A stretch of 64,000 bases of DNA from Paratinospora sagittata (Eukaryota; Streptophyta; Magnoliopsida; Ranunculales; Menispermaceae), in NCBI GenBank assembly GCA_035771175.1, contig CM069613.1, positions 1,461,501 to 1,525,500 of the forward strand. Direction: 5' to 3'. Each line of letters opens with the position of its first letter. Position 1 is the first letter of the stretch. The notes beneath the pieces are model-generated. The model searched no databases, was not told the DNA's origin, and was given only the letters and a program-made list of their open reading frames with translations. A program made the translations under genes and the position numbers. This document shows positions 23,458 to 37,079 of this stretch, one piece after another.

Positions 23458-23468
23458 ATTGGTCCACG
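23458..23468 (+). promoter_or_regulatory. ERSE-II element in calreticulin promoter
   Basis: ATTGGTCCACG is an exact match to the ER-stress response element II consensus ATTGG-N-CCACG. It lies 274-284 bases before the calreticulin ATG and about 170 bases before a TATA box. The last bases form CACGTG (23465-23470). ERSE-II recruits bZIP (bZIP28/60 or ATF6-type) with NF-Y during the unfolded protein response, as expected for an ER chaperone gene. Confidence 0.75.
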
Positions 23469-23633
23469 TGTTCCACCTTAGAACTCCCAGCCAATAGGAA
23501 TCGAGTTTACTAAACTGCCTTCACAAGAGCGCGGACTCTTTCCCCAACTAAACCTGAGGTGATCTCGTAAATTAAACAACGTACCAAGGAACTTTTCGTA
23601 ATTGTTTCTACCCTTGCACTGACGCGAAGCCAG

Positions 23634-23640
23634 TATATAT
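23634..23640 (+). promoter_or_regulatory. TATA box of calreticulin gene
   Basis: tatatat (in agccagtatatatgtatag), 102 bases before the ATG. It implies a transcription start near 23665-23675, in the agcttgtgtagtgaga region. Confidence 0.6.
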
Positions 23641-23741
23641 GTATAGTTCGGATCTCCCCGCAGAGCTTGTGTAGTGAGAGGGCTCTTTCTCTCTGTTTAT
23701 TTCATTTTGTTTCGTTTTTTTAATCGCTTGTTTCGTTAGAA

Positions 23742-26700
23742 ATGGCGATTCCCGGAAAAAACCCTAAGATTCTCGGTTTCGTGGTGCTGTCTCTGGTAGC
23801 GATCGCTTCCGCTGAAGTTTTCTTCGAAGAGAAATTCGAAGGTGTGGCCGATCACTGTTAGATCTGTGGTTTTTTTTTTTTTTTTTTGTTTTGTTATTTT
23901 TAGCTTATTTTTTGTTATTTTTTGTTAATTTATCTGCATTTTAGTCATGTGTTGGTGATAATTTTGGTGATACGTGAAAGATGATTTTTTCTTGATGGTA
24001 TGTGTTGAGATTGCGGTTCCTTGTTAAGGTGCTATTGTTGTTATGTCCAATTTCGATTTTGATGGCGAAAATGTGATTTTGAGTATCAGATCTAAGATTT
24101 TTTTTTTCTTTTTTTGTTTTGTTTTTTGGTTTATGATAGTTGTGTTTGATGTTGTTTTGAGTTTGTTATGGATTAGAAATTGCGATTTGATAACGTTGAT
24201 GTAAGTCAAGTGTGTTGTTAGGTTAGGATCAGAGTGAAGGAGGGGCTACTGTGATTACTGTGATTGTAGTAGTGGTAGCTGGTGGTTATTTGTGGAGGTC
24301 TTTGAGTGCTGAAATCTGATCAACTTAGGCTTGTTTGAGTTGAATCAGATGTCCTTGATCGGATGCTTTGAGAAATCAGAATTTTTTTTGGCTGGAGTGG
24401 AATGATGTGTAAGATGATTTGCCTATGTTTTGGTTAGACGAATATGAAGCAGTTACACTCATTTGTCACCACTAGGATTTGGCTGCTGGTGCTTTTTGAG
24501 TGTCTTATTTGTGGTTTTGCATCAGAAGAGCTCACGAATCATTAGTGCCTCAGGCATTGGAATTATTAGAAGAAGAGTACTGGACACATTGGCTGGTTTT
24601 ACATTCTTACTCCCTCAGTCCCTCTATGATGACAATATAGATTAATGTTGATGGGAGCATGGTTATGTGGTTTCAGCATTTCATTTTGTTGGTTTCTATA
24701 AAAAAAAATGTCATTTGTTCTATAATTCAGCCATGTATTTGCTACATCAAAAAACCTGGAAATCATTGTTCGATGCAGTATAGGTTTTAGTTTTCCCTAT
24801 AGTATTCTTAATGCTTGATCAAGCTAGCACTGATTCTTCTGTGATTCTCCTTCAAATATATGAAGTATTTGTTTTAAGATGTTATACATTGCATCTCTTC
24901 TGCAACTGAAGAGAGTACATCTTTCTTTGGTCAAAAGATGACTGTATGTCCTGTGTTCTCTCATGGGGGTTTTGTTTAACTGGTGGATATTTTTCTAGTT
25001 ACTTTAACCATTAAGGGGACATTTCTTTTTGTAGTCCACGGACAGTATTTGATTTTTGTGAAGCTTATTTATTTGTATTTCTTTTGTATAGATGATGTAG
25101 AGACAACGAATTGTAGTCCACAAACGCAGAGTTCTGCTATTTTTTTTTTAAGTGTATTTATGTGTAGTTCTTTTCTGGTGTAGATGGATGGGAAAACCGA
25201 TGGGTTAAATCTGATTGGAAGAAGGATGAGAACATGGCTGGGGAGTGGAACTATACCCCTGGTAAATGGAATGGAGATCCTAACGATAAAGGTACTCTTC
25301 CACACCATCTATCTCATTTAATGTGTCGATCATGGTAAATGTTTTAAATCGTGTGCAACATTCTTTGAAGGTTTTTATCTCAAGTTACTCATTTTGGAGA
25401 GTACTTTAGGGGGGATGACTTCTTTGTAATACTTCCAATTTCTTCTTGTAGGCATTCAAACCGGTGAAGATTACAGATTCTTTGCTACTTCGGCTGCATT
25501 TCCTGAGTTTAGCAATAAGGATAAGACATTGGTTTTCCAGTTCCAAGTTAAACATGAACAGAAGCTAGATTGTGGTGGTGGCTACATGAAATTGCTTAGT
25601 GGTGAAGTTGATCAAAAGAAATTTGGTGGAGAGACCCCTTATAGGTGCGCGTATACTGTTTCTGTTGAACTTCAGTCCAGTTTATCTATCAGAATTTTTG
25701 ATATTAGTGATCTGACATGGTAACTATTGTGCATTGAATCACAGTATCATGTTTGGACCAGATATTTGTGGGTACAGCACCAAAAAAGTCCATGCCATTC
25801 TTTCACGCAATGGAACAAATCACTTGATTAAAAAGGAGGTTCCTTGTGAGACAGATCAGCTGTCTCATGTGTATACTTTCATTATCCGCCCTGATGCTAC
25901 ATACAGCATTCTTATTGACAATGACGAGAAGCAATCCGGAAGTTTATATTCTGACTGGGATATTCTTCCTCCAAAGGAAATCAAGGATCCTGAAGCCAAA
26001 AAGGTAAGGATCTTTAGCTGATAATTAATCAGACAAGTCTTTTCTCATTGGTGTTGCTTGGTTGTGAATTTCTATAGATAACCCATGTTTAATCATACAG
26101 CCTGAAGACTGGGATGACAAGGAGTATATTCCTGATCCTGAAGATAAGAAACCAGAGGTACCTGTTTCCTAATTTAAGAAATCTACTCCATGTTTCTTGC
26201 CACGACAGCGAGTTTAACTTTTGAATGGTGTGAACTTTACTAATTAATCTGATTATCTTCCTGTGTCATAGGGATATGATGACATTCCGAAGGAGATTCC
26301 TGATCCTGATGCCAAGAAGGTGCGACATTTCATAAGTTATTATTCTGGTGTCTGGTCTTAATTTTCTACTATTCTGTCCTCTTAAAAGGAAATTAGAAAA
26401 AAAAAAAAAAAGTTGTACATGGACGTTTGTTTTGAAGCATGCTAATTACTGATTAAATGCTTTGCAAATCTAGCCTGAAGATTGGGACGAGGAGGAAGAT
26501 GGTGAGTGGACTGCTCCAACCATTCCTAACCCTGAGTACAAGGGACCATGGAAGCCAAAGGTTTGTCAAAGATTTAAATGTTTTCTTGTATCATGAACAT
26601 CGGGAGCCACTTGCTAACTGCATTAATGCTGCTGCAGAAAATCAAGAACCCCAACTATCAGGGAAAATGGAAGGCACCAATGATTGACAACCCAGGTTCT

Positions 26701-27930
26701 TTGCTAATGCATATTCCTGCTGAGATTTTATTTTTGTTCTTTCCTGGTCAGTATTTGCATAACATTAAAGTTTGTTGTGTTTTATTAATGATATGTTCTA
26801 TGATGTTGACAGATTTCAAGGATGATCCCGAAATTTATGTGTACCCTAATTTGAAGTATGTGGGCGTTGAGTTATGGCAGGTTGGTGATCCTCTCTATGT
26901 TTTGTTCATACATTTTTTGTAGTCAATTCAAAATGCTTACAAGCTCAATGTAAATGATGCAGGTAAAATCGGGAACCTTGTTTGACAATGTTTTGGTCTG
27001 TGATGATCCTGAGTATGCTAAGAAGCTGGCTGAAGAAACATGGGGCAAGCACAAGGATGTATGAGCTTTCTACCATTTCTTGGTTTTTGGTCTTCTTGAC
27101 GTTCTGAACTGCTTAATTTATATTGACGTGTCGGATGTTGCAGGCTGAGAAGGCAGCATTCGATGAGGCTGAGAAAAAGAGTGAAGAGGAGGTAACAGCT
27201 TAAGTTATATGCAGATGTTAGTTGTCATTTAGAAGAAACAAACATCTCTTCTATGAGGCACAATAACTGGTGCAGAAGGAAGCACAAATCCTGGACCCAA
27301 CTAGCTATTGCTTTTCACTCTTTTTGTTGATTTGCTAGCCATATTGCCTTGATGATGGCCATTTCTTGCTTCTTAGATTTTATGTCGCGCTGTTCTGACT
27401 AAAGACCCAAAGTGATTGATATGACCCCAAATCATGAGATATTATGGTTATTTCTAGTTTTCTACTACTCAAGAATGTGAACAATGTTGATTTTCTGTGG
27501 CGACCATGTAAAACTCTTCTATAGAAATCAGTTAATATGTTTGTCTTACCTCTAATTCATCTCTTTATTCTTGCTTGCAGGAGTCAAAGGATGATCCAGT
27601 GGATTCTGATGTAATTTCCTGAAACATTTACCACACTACTGAATATACAACCTGCATTTTTCTATTTTTGACTGCAACTAATTCTGTGACATGTTGAACA
27701 GGATGAGGGCCGTGATGCTGATGATGACGCTGAAGCTGATGCTGATGGCAATGATACCGATTCAGACGCGAAGGAGGATGCTGACCAGGATGTACATGTA
27801 TGTCTCTCTCTCTATCTCTCTCTCTCTTCTTGGCTGTAAATTGAAGAAAAATCTTACATTGTTCACATGTTTTCTTTTAACATTTCCTCTCATGCTTTGC
27901 TTTGCTTTGCTTTTGCAGGATGAATTGTAG
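23742..27930 (+). CDS. CRT: Calreticulin, ER Ca2+-binding lectin chaperone
   Basis: 419 residues from 14 exons: 23742-23841, 25184-25291, 25452-25644, 25745-26003, 26101-26157, 26272-26319, 26474-26560, 26638-26695, 26813-26880, 26963-27058, 27144-27191, 27581-27610, 27702-27797, 27919-27930; phase closes throughout. Signal peptide 1-24 (cut after IASA). N-domain with [11 protein letters not shown] and an NGT glycosylation sequon. P-domain with three PEDWD/GYDD-type repeats and three GxWxxPxIxNPxY-type repeats. An acidic low-affinity Ca2+ C-domain follows, and the last exon supplies DEL of the HDEL retention signal. It folds glycoproteins in the ER lumen with calnexin. Typical plant CRT1/2 length; an ERSE-II box fits UPR induction. 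It is convergent with the H+-PPase gene. Confidence 0.98.
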
Positions 27931-28552
27931 GAAAGAGGTCTGCTTTGATTCTTGACACCGAGTCCGGAGGCGGGTAATGGTTGTTGTGTTGGGTCTAGAA
28001 AATTTTTCCAATTTTATGTTTTTAGTTTTGTTTGTTGGTAGGCATCTATTTCAGCGGAAAGTGAAAACCAACAAGGGTTGAGACTTCAATTGTTTGGCCT
28101 ATTATCATCCCCTTCAGGCACGCACACTTATAAAAAGTAGTTAACAGAGGAACATCATAGCATGATATTAACCATGGGTTTAATAGCCTTTTTAATTTTA
28201 TCTTTTTGGTTCTTATTCTTGGTTTACTGAATCTGCTTTAAAATTCCAAATGTTAGGCTACAATAAGTTGGCCATCATAAGCATAACATAATCTTCACAA
28301 CAGGTAGGAGAGTGTTTAGATAGTGCTTTGCGGACAAAATCTCTACAAATTACTCATGATATAACATGCCACAGCTCCCCATGACATTTTGTAATCGTGT
28401 AGGTGGTAAAATGTTAATGTTATTTTGGTTACTAGAAATGGCAATTCGGCTACATACAAGACCTCGAGAGTTCCCAATGTTTTTACTTAGGAATACAAAC
28501 ATATATATACACAAGGATTAAAACTTCAAGTGAAGAAGCAGCTTGCCAAAAT
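27931..28552. other. Convergent 3' regions of CRT and V-PPase
   Basis: 622 bases between two facing stop codons. Both 3' UTRs must lie here and may overlap. No other gene seen. Confidence 0.6.
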
Positions 28553-31500
28553 TCAAAGCCATTTGAAAAGCAGCCCACCATGGGTAGCAAAGAAGGGAGC
28601 AAACACCAAGGCCTCTACTGCCATAAGCTTAATTAAAATGTTGAGAGAAGGGCCTGAAGTGTCCTTAAGTGGATCCCCGATTGTGTCCCCGATCACAGCA
28701 GCCTTGTGTGGGTCTGAACCCTTTGGTCCCAGCGATCGCGCATGCTCAGATGCGCCCGCCTATACAAACACAAAAGGTTCAAAACTGAGGATTGAGGAAG
28801 AAGAAACAAATTACGTTAGTATCAAAGACTCCAAGAAGAAATAGTTTACCTCAATATATTTCTTTGCATTGTCCCAAGCACCTCCAGTGTTCGAAGCTGA
28901 TATTGCCACCTGCAAAAATAACAAAACCCGCCAAAAACTAGTCGTTTTCAAATTATAAAAACGAGGGAGGACAAGCCATCTTAAGAATATAAGAGCTATG
29001 TGACTTAAGAAATCTATTCGACTCAATGTAAATCGTGAAGTTATTGCTTGGTAGTAGCAAAATGAAGGCAAAAAGAGAGTATAACATATTGGGCTGCAGA
29101 GTGTTGAGATGGTGAACTTGGCATCAACTTGCATGGAGAAGAAGAGAACAAAGGCAAGAAAGTTGCATACCTGGACACCAGAAACAAGAGAACCGGCAAG
29201 AACACCAGAAAGAGTTTCGACACCGAAGAAGGTTCCAGCAATCAGTGGAGTGATCATAACCAATGCACCAGGAGGGATCATCTCCTTGAGAGAAGCATCA
29301 GTTGAAATCTTGACACAAGTTGCATAATCTGGTTTTGTTGTTCCTTCCATGATCCCTGGAATACTATTGAATTGCCTACGAACCTCTTCAACCATCTTAA
29401 GAGCCGCACTTCCCACACTCTTCATCGTCATTGCTGAAAACCAGTAAGGAAGCATTGCGCCCACAATTAATCCAATGAAGACCTTTGGGGTCAATGCGTC
29501 AACGGCCTTGATACCAGCTCTACTCACAAAGGCACCAAACAAAGCGAGAGAAACAAGCGCAGCTGATCCAATTGCAAACCCCTGACACATTAAAAAACCA
29601 TAACAAATTATCCCCGTTTAGTTTGTGATTCGGATACGGTTTTTAAATTCAACCCGACACATTCAAAAACCATAACAAATTATCCCCGTTTAGTTTGTGA
29701 TTCGAATACAGTTTTCATGAATTTAAAAACCCGAAAAACATGAAAAACACTCGTTGTTGAATTTGAAAACAGCTTTTACAAAAAAAAAAACCACCCGTTT
29801 TTTAAAAAATGACAAAAGGTCATTTTTCTGATTTTACATTTTCAGATTGCATCCCTGTTTTTTAATCAATAACCAAATGCAGCCTACATCAACAATCTTG
29901 TGCATGGAGGAAAACAAAGAAGCATTAATCAATCAACCCAAATCCACCACCACCAATCTGATCGCATGCTCTATAGTCTATGCCATTAGATATAATACAC
30001 CAAGAAGGAACATTAAAAAAAGACGTACTAAGTACGCGAGGCTCCTGTCATTGACTCATTGTAGAGTCTGGATTTGAACCCGTGACCATGATCGAGGACC
30101 GTGATTAAAAGCTCAATGAAAATCATCTTAAAGCAAGTGATGAATTGGAAAATCTTTTGGCATATACATCTCTTGTCTGAATTCCTAAGAGTAAAGTGTA
30201 AGAGACTAGAATCCATGATGACAAGTACAAATCAATGTTATCACCACCATGTGCAGAAGTAAGTTGTAAAACCCAATAAGAGGAAAGAATTCTACCTTGC
30301 CAATGGCTGCGGTGGTATTTCCAGCAGCATCCAGCGCATCTGTTCTCTCACGGATCTTGTGGCTCATGCCAGCCATCTCTGCGATTCCACCAGCATTGTC
30401 ACTAATTGGGCCATAAGCATCAATAGCAAGGCCTGTAGCAATTGTACTGAGCATTCCTAGAGCCGCCATGGCAATACCATACATGGCTGCCAGCCTGAAG
30501 CTGACATAAATGGCAATGGCTATGGCAAATATTGGAATAATGACCGATTTGTACCCTAAAGCAAGCCCGAAAATGACATTAGTTGCAGCACCAGTCCTGC
30601 AAGAATCAGCCACATCCTGCACCGGACTGCAAATTTTTCCATGTTTAATTGGTAATTCCATACTAATTTGTTATTTTTGCAATACTACAATGAAAATAAC
30701 TATAACAATGAGAGAAGAACAATGTGAATAACAATAACATAACATGTGGACACAAATATAACTATAATGAAAATGATCCATCACCTATAAGCGTTGCTGG
30801 TGTAATATTCAGTAACATATCCAATAACAAGCCCCGCCCACAAGCCAACTGATACACACCAAAATAGGTACCTGAGGTAAACAACAACAACATTAACCCT
30901 ATAGAACCAAATAATAATAATAACAGACAAAGCTAAACATTTCAAAAATAGTACCAGTTTTTGACAGACTTTTCTGTTCCAAAGTCGAAGAGGGTGAATC
31001 GTGACGGCAGAGCAACAAAGGTTACAATCGCAATTCCAACAGTCATCAGGATTGTGGAGATCAGCAGTTGGCGCTTCAAGGCTAGTTGAATCTGAGTAAC
31101 ATCACTGATCTTAATAAAATCAGTCGCAAAAAGTGTAGTAATAAGGCAAACCACAATTCCCATCGAGCTTATAAGCAGCGGATAAGACATCGCAGAGTAT
31201 TGATGGTTAATTCCAAAAGATGATATTGATGCCACGAAAAGTGCCGCGCAAGATGATTCTGCATAAGATCCGAACAAGTCTGAGCCCATCCCGGCAATGT
31301 CTCCAACATTGTCACCCACATTATCTGCAATTACCTGTTTAATAGATGGAATATAAGCCAAACCGAGAGATATAAATGGGAGAAAGTACAATTCTCCATA
31401 CTTTTTAATAAAGAGTTCGAAAATTATATCATCCTTGATATATAGAAAATTAGCAACATATACAAGTAAAGAAACATTAAATCCAACTGGAAACTATAGG

Positions 31501-33986
31501 TAAACAGATTAGAAAAATTACAGCCGGGTTTCGTGGATCATCTTCCGGTATATTTTGTTCAACTTTCCCGACAAGATCAGCACCTACATCAGCTGCTTTG
31601 GTGTATATACCTCCACCAACTCTGCCAAATAGCGCCATTGAAGAGCCTCCCAGGCCATAACCAGTAATGGACTCATAAAGTCCTTCCCAGTCATCCCCAT
31701 AGTACAATCTAAAGAGATTAATTGCAATATACAGAACTAAGAGGCCATTGGCAGCAAGAAGAAAACCCATGACTGCGCCAGAACGGAAAGCTGTAATAAA
31801 TGCCTTCCCAACACCTTTTCTTGCTTCTAAAGTAGTTCTTGCATTGGCAAAGGTTGCAATTTTCATTCCGAGGAAGCCGGACAAAACAGACGTTAAAGCA
31901 CCTAGCAAGAAGGCTATTGTACTAAAGAAAGCATTCGCCAGGGCCGGTTTGCATAGCCTCTCTTTGTTATAAGTGCAAGGTTCGCTCTCGGTGCTGAAAC
32001 CCTTTACTGAACCGAGGAAGAGGAAAATGATGACTCCAAATACAACCATGAAAATGCCAAGGTACTTGTATTCGGTAAACAGAAATGAGGTTGCCCCTGG
32101 AAACATAAGATCACTTAAATAATATAATGCGAGATGAAAAGAAAGAAGAATCAAGGGAATTCAAAAGACAAATTTTTTCAAGTACTTCAATGAAGATTGA
32201 TTAATAAAATTTATTTAACCGAAACCCAAATTTTCATATCATGCTCAGTGCTATCATGTCTGCCTTATGAGAAATACTGTTGGTTGTTAACACGATTGCT
32301 ATTTTGCGATCCAAATCGCATGAAGTATAATCTTTATACCTCAATTTAAATGATTTGCACTTGCTCGTGCCTTTTCAAAATTTTCGACATGCCAGATGTT
32401 CCTAATTTGTGTTTCATTACTATTATTGGTCTTCTTATCTCACATGCCTAAGCTCTCTAAGTTCATTTTCCTTCGTTTCAGCTCCTATACTCCTCTATCT
32501 GTCGTGCAAAATTTTAACTTTAGTTCAAATGACACATGTTGGCTACTTTCTCCGTAAAACCATAGCAATAGTTAGGACTACTCTTTCGAGCTCTCCATCT
32601 CTTTTGAAAACTGAATCTTAATGGAATAACTGATTAATTCACTTTTTGAAGTAATTCTATCCAATATATCTTAATTATCATCTTATCTCTGTAAGCTTCC
32701 TCACAAGAATTGCATTATAAAGTATTCAGTCATATCAAATCCTTAGTTTCTAATGATGGCATTCATCCACTAGCAAATGAATAAAATTAAAAGTTAATAA
32801 AAAAATGCATTCAAAAGATATCAAGAATAATAAAGTATATTTTTCAAACTATATATATACAGATACTTATCTATAAACCACATATTCACAGACTGTACAT
32901 ATTTAGCTTAAAATGGGTGGTCCATAAGATTCTAGGAGAAATACAAAAATAAGAGTTTGAAGTTGCTAGCAAGAAGACAATAGAATCAACATTAGCATAA
33001 ATAATAAAAAGGAATGGTTCTTCTCTCTCATGCAAAAAAAAATCTATACTGATGGATGATGCAGGTGGCCATGGTAATGAGTAGAAAAACGTCAAAAAAT
33101 CAGTCAAGAAGACGGCGCCAAAACCCTCAATACCACAAAAGGGCTATCAAGGGCAGAAAAAAAAAATCAAAGTACCAACTAGTGTGGTAAGAATGGCCTA
33201 CCAAGGGTCAATTAGTAACATGAAAAAAAACATATATTGACATCAGGTCAGGGCCCACCTATTTGTCGGCTCAAACTAAGTTTTACTAGATGAAGACTTG
33301 AAAAATGAGACGATGATTATAGTTTTTATTTACCATTTTCTGATCATCTAAACGAGTACTATACATTAAAAGATGAAATCATCCATAAGGTCAACTTTTG
33401 GAGATGCAAAACCTTTAGGAAGGAACCATCATACTAGTAGTTCTAACCTCTGAGACATGCATGCCACGAAGTTATTGATCGGTGCACTTTAGATCATCTG
33501 TGTATTGTTACAGAGTAATGGGTGGTTATGAGTACTTACAGGTAGTTATGTATTTTGTCTATTTAAAGAGAATGTATGAATGAAATGGTTATGCAGAAAT
33601 TTATTATTAATGGTTTGATCTATTTTGGAGGTTAGGTTCCCTAGAAGAATCTCTTGGAGGTTTTGGTTCCCTCGAACAAACCAATTATCTTTCTATTTCT
33701 ATTTTCTTTCTTGTTTTATGTTTTTTAGCTTTAGAAAATGGGATCGTATCAAATGTCTACGTTTAATACCAAATTGATATATAGTAGAAACAGAAAATTT
33801 CCTATTATCAGTTTTGCCCATCAAAAGGGTGAAAAGACAAATGGAGCCTACTTTGGAAATTTTAGAAGTGAGCATAAATATTTTGCTTAAACTGGATGGA
33901 ATATTGTATATGGATCATGACGCCAAAAAAATTATATGTATATCTATTAGACAGTAAATCAGCCCAAATGAAATTTGAACCTCAAG

Positions 33987-34018
<32 letters not shown>

Positions 34019-34934
34019 ATAAACTTAAAAGGCAAGAAGCGCACAAGCATGTTCAAAGACCAATTTGAGTTAGGAAATTCAGTAGAGTCATTAACCCTTG
34101 AAAATCTAAGTCTATCAGCATATGAACAAAAATCTCACTCCTGAAATCAAAGACAACCAGATGATGCAAGTATGATGTATCTAAATGAAGCCACAAGAAC
34201 AAGAAGCATATATAGTAGCAAGATAGAGAGGCATCTATGGACTCAGATCGTAAACTTACAAACACAAGTAGAAGACAGGGAAAAGAACAACATTTATTGA
34301 AATTATCCCTTCTCAAAAAACCCATTAATCACTGTAAATAGCACATAACAAGTTTATACCCGTCTCAATAAAAAACCATCAAAAAATACAGGAAAATGTT
34401 AAAACCTTCCAATACAACAATCCCAAGCATAAATAATCAACCAAAAACAGGGGACCGTTTGACAAAAGGCTTATCTTCTAACATATTTTAGCAAAAACAC
34501 TTTTCCTGGCTTAAAAAAAAAAGAAAAAAAGAAAAGAACAAAAGACCCATACAGACCCTTATATTACTAGTATAGTTAAAATGTTTTGTAAAATTAAAAC
34601 AAGCATAGACTCATTTCTCCTCCATCAAACATACAATCACAAAAGCCATTACCAAATTAAAATAAAATAAAATACAAAGAAGGGACCTTTTATACTTACC
34701 AACAGATATAGCTTTCTGAATTTCAGCACACTTGGCAACAACATCATGACTATCAACACTTTCTTCTTCATCTTCAATCAGCTCCTCTTCATACCCATTA
34801 TCCACAGCAGACTCATAACCAACTGAAACTCTAACCTTTGAAACCAAAAACCACTGTAAAAGAGCATATATAATCCCAATTACAGCAGCTAAAGGTATCA
34901 ATATCTGTGTTATAGTCTCGCCTGTCAAACCCAT
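28553..34934 (-). CDS. AVP1: Vacuolar H+-translocating pyrophosphatase, type I (AVP1-like)
   Basis: Membrane proton pump driven by PPi hydrolysis; acidifies the vacuole and removes cytosolic PPi. 761 residues, close to AVP1 (770). Exons (minus): 34934-34700, 32096-31522, 31334-30955, 30871-30785, 30626-30296, 29581-29171, 28909-28850, 28759-28553; all phases close. The substrate motif D-x7-K-x-E is present as [11 protein letters not shown] (248-258), followed by [21 protein letters not shown] second acidic cluster, [16 protein letters not shown], is near the C-terminus. [10 protein letters not shown] has Ala where K+-independent type II enzymes have Lys, so this should be a K+-dependent type I pump. 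About 16 membrane helices are expected in the family. The N-terminal ~75 residues differ most from the AVP1 I know. Intron 1 is 2.6 kb. Confidence 0.97.
29582..29716. repeat. Tandem duplication of an intron end in V-PPase
   Basis: A ~63-bp unit at 29582-29644 containing the exon-6 splice acceptor is repeated at about 29655-29716 with few changes. In the second copy the acceptor AG is GG (ctgacac versus ccgacac on the plus strand), so it cannot act as a decoy site. Confidence 0.8.
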
Positions 34935-36460
34935 CTCTCAAAACCCACTTCTCAAACTCAAAAACAGAACAAGAAGAAGAAGAAGACCCCAGATGAAGAA
35001 AATCAACCTTTCTTCTTCAGTGAAGAAAATCAAAAGGTAAAAAGCTCTTCCTTTTAAGAATACTTATCCCAAGTCTCAAGTCCCTGGTTTTGAACTTTAA
35101 AACCAGGTGTGGGCTTGGATAAACGGTTGGAATGCCGAAAATGAAACATTTTCGCTTGTTGTTTTAGTTTGCCACCCTTCCATATTTTGGGATGCGTGCA
35201 TAGTCGAGATATTGCAGTCAATCTCCAAACATGCTTCAAAACGTAATGTTGACAGGTAACATAAAATATTTTTCTTTTAAAATTTTTTTTAGTTTACTTT
35301 TTGAAAATCACTTAATTACCCCTTCTTGCTTTGTATCATTCTAGAAATAATTATAATTTCAAATGGGTTTTCTGAAAATAATTATAATTTCAAATAGGTT
35401 TTACAATAATATTGTAATTGAAATCACAATTAAATTTGGTTAATTACCCTTCTTGCTTTGTTGTCAAATAATTCTTCTACTTTTTATTTTATTTTACCTG
35501 TTTTAGGTAAATAATTTACGAAAACATAATTTTTGGAAGTTTGATAAATGCAACTTATTTTTGAATATATATATTTTTTTATCTTCCTCCTCCTGCTTTT
35601 CTCTTTGTCAATTGCATTTGAAACAAATATTTTTGAATGCAAACACAAATGTACTCTCAAATAGGGTCTCTTATAATTTCTGTGTTATCTCTCACATTTT
35701 TAAAAATATATTCTAAAAAGATAAAACAAAACCTTATGACTTTTGGATACAAATGAATTCATTATTACATAATTTTTAACAATATAATACATAATAAGTG
35801 GATACATAATTTTTTTTAATAGGTACATTTAAAATTACTATATTTATTATTACTCAATAAATGAATTTACATTATAAAAATTAATAATTTAGGACACCAC
35901 TTCCACTTGACCCTAAAATAATAAAAAAAATACAAGTATTTTATATATGTACTCAGTTCAAACTCAGCTAAACTCTTTGTTTTTTGTTTTATTTTTATTT
36001 TTATTTTTATCAGCAACTCGACTAAACTCAATTAAACATTTTATTTTAGTTATTCTATTCTTGTTATTTTAGAGGTGCATTCCGGTAATTTCGCGTCGAG
36101 AGTGGCATTTTGGATAATACACCAAAGAGCAGGAAGATTTGGATTGCAGCGTCCTACGTTGTTTCCCGCTTTTCTCAACGATCTGTACGTGTCATTTATT
36201 CATTTGGTAATCTTGTTGACTTTTCTACAATCGCTTATTTCCGTAAAATCTCCTCATGATCACCAGAGCACTGGAACATCACCCCTTTATTCCTTCATAT
36301 CTAAGTTTTGTCTTCTTCATTATAGAACTACCATATTACCCTTTACACTTCAACTCTAACTTATTTATACGATACAAGACGCTATTTCCTGCGTTTTGTC
36401 TCTCAGCTATTACGCAACAAAAGAATTGCTGACCGAATCATCTTAAATGTTGACCTCTCA
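34935..36460. other. V-PPase upstream region
   Basis: 5' UTR/promoter of the minus-strand pump close to 34935-35250, with an (AAG)n run at 34972-34985. AT-rich spacer follows. An ORF at 36075-36359 has no recognisable similarity. Confidence 0.5.
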
Positions 36461-36575
36461 TACGTGTCATCAGATTACGATGCAGAAGGTTGCATGGGAT
36501 CACTCCCAATGCCCACGTGTCTTCATGCAGTTCTCAAGCTTTTATCTAGTAAAACGGTGCAAAAAAACACGTGTC
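36461..36575. promoter_or_regulatory. Cluster of ABRE/G-box cores
   Basis: TACGTGTC (36461-36468), CACGTGT (36514-36520) and CACGTGTC (36568-36575) lie within 115 bases; another CACGTGTC is at 37524-37531. ABREs bind ABF/AREB bZIPs in abscisic acid response, and repeated copies are usually needed. The nearest start codon is that of V-PPase, 1.5 kb away on the minus strand, so the target is unclear. Confidence 0.4.
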
Positions 36576-37079
36576 AAAAAGTAAAAGTTGTCAAATGTAA
36601 GACCAAGCAGGACTAGACTAAGTAAAAATAAAAAAATAAAAAAAATTATTTTAATAAAAGAGGATTGAAAATTCTCATATTTAAGATTGACTACGTGTTG
36701 TTTGCGAGAATCTGATATCAAAAGAAGATAAGGGTGAGAAGAGAGGAATATAGAAAGCAAATCATTCTCTTAGCTCAACACACGCATCCTTTTCTTACTA
36801 GTGACGGATAAGGGAAGGGAAGGGATAACGAACGTGAAAGATTTCATGGTGCTTAACTACCAGAGCAAGTATCATATTAAGGTACGAGTATAACCAAATC
36901 TTTATATTTGAAAATTTTAAAAGTGTGGGTGCCATAAACCTGACTAAAGTATTATATGTACATAAAACCAAATTTTTATATTTCTATTTGAAGAAGTATA
37001 TTTCTATTAACATCACGAATCATTTGGAACACAATTGGCTATCCTCTTAAGGTCTTACAGAGACATATTGGCACACATA

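Noticed and set aside
30040..30095. tRNA-like B box (gatttgaacccgtgacc) in a V-PPase intron
   Set aside because: Only a B-box-like phrase in minus orientation; no cloverleaf and no clear A box. At most a decayed SINE.
36075..36359. 94-codon plus ORF
   Set aside because: No recognisable family, Leu/Phe-rich tail, no promoter or splice support.
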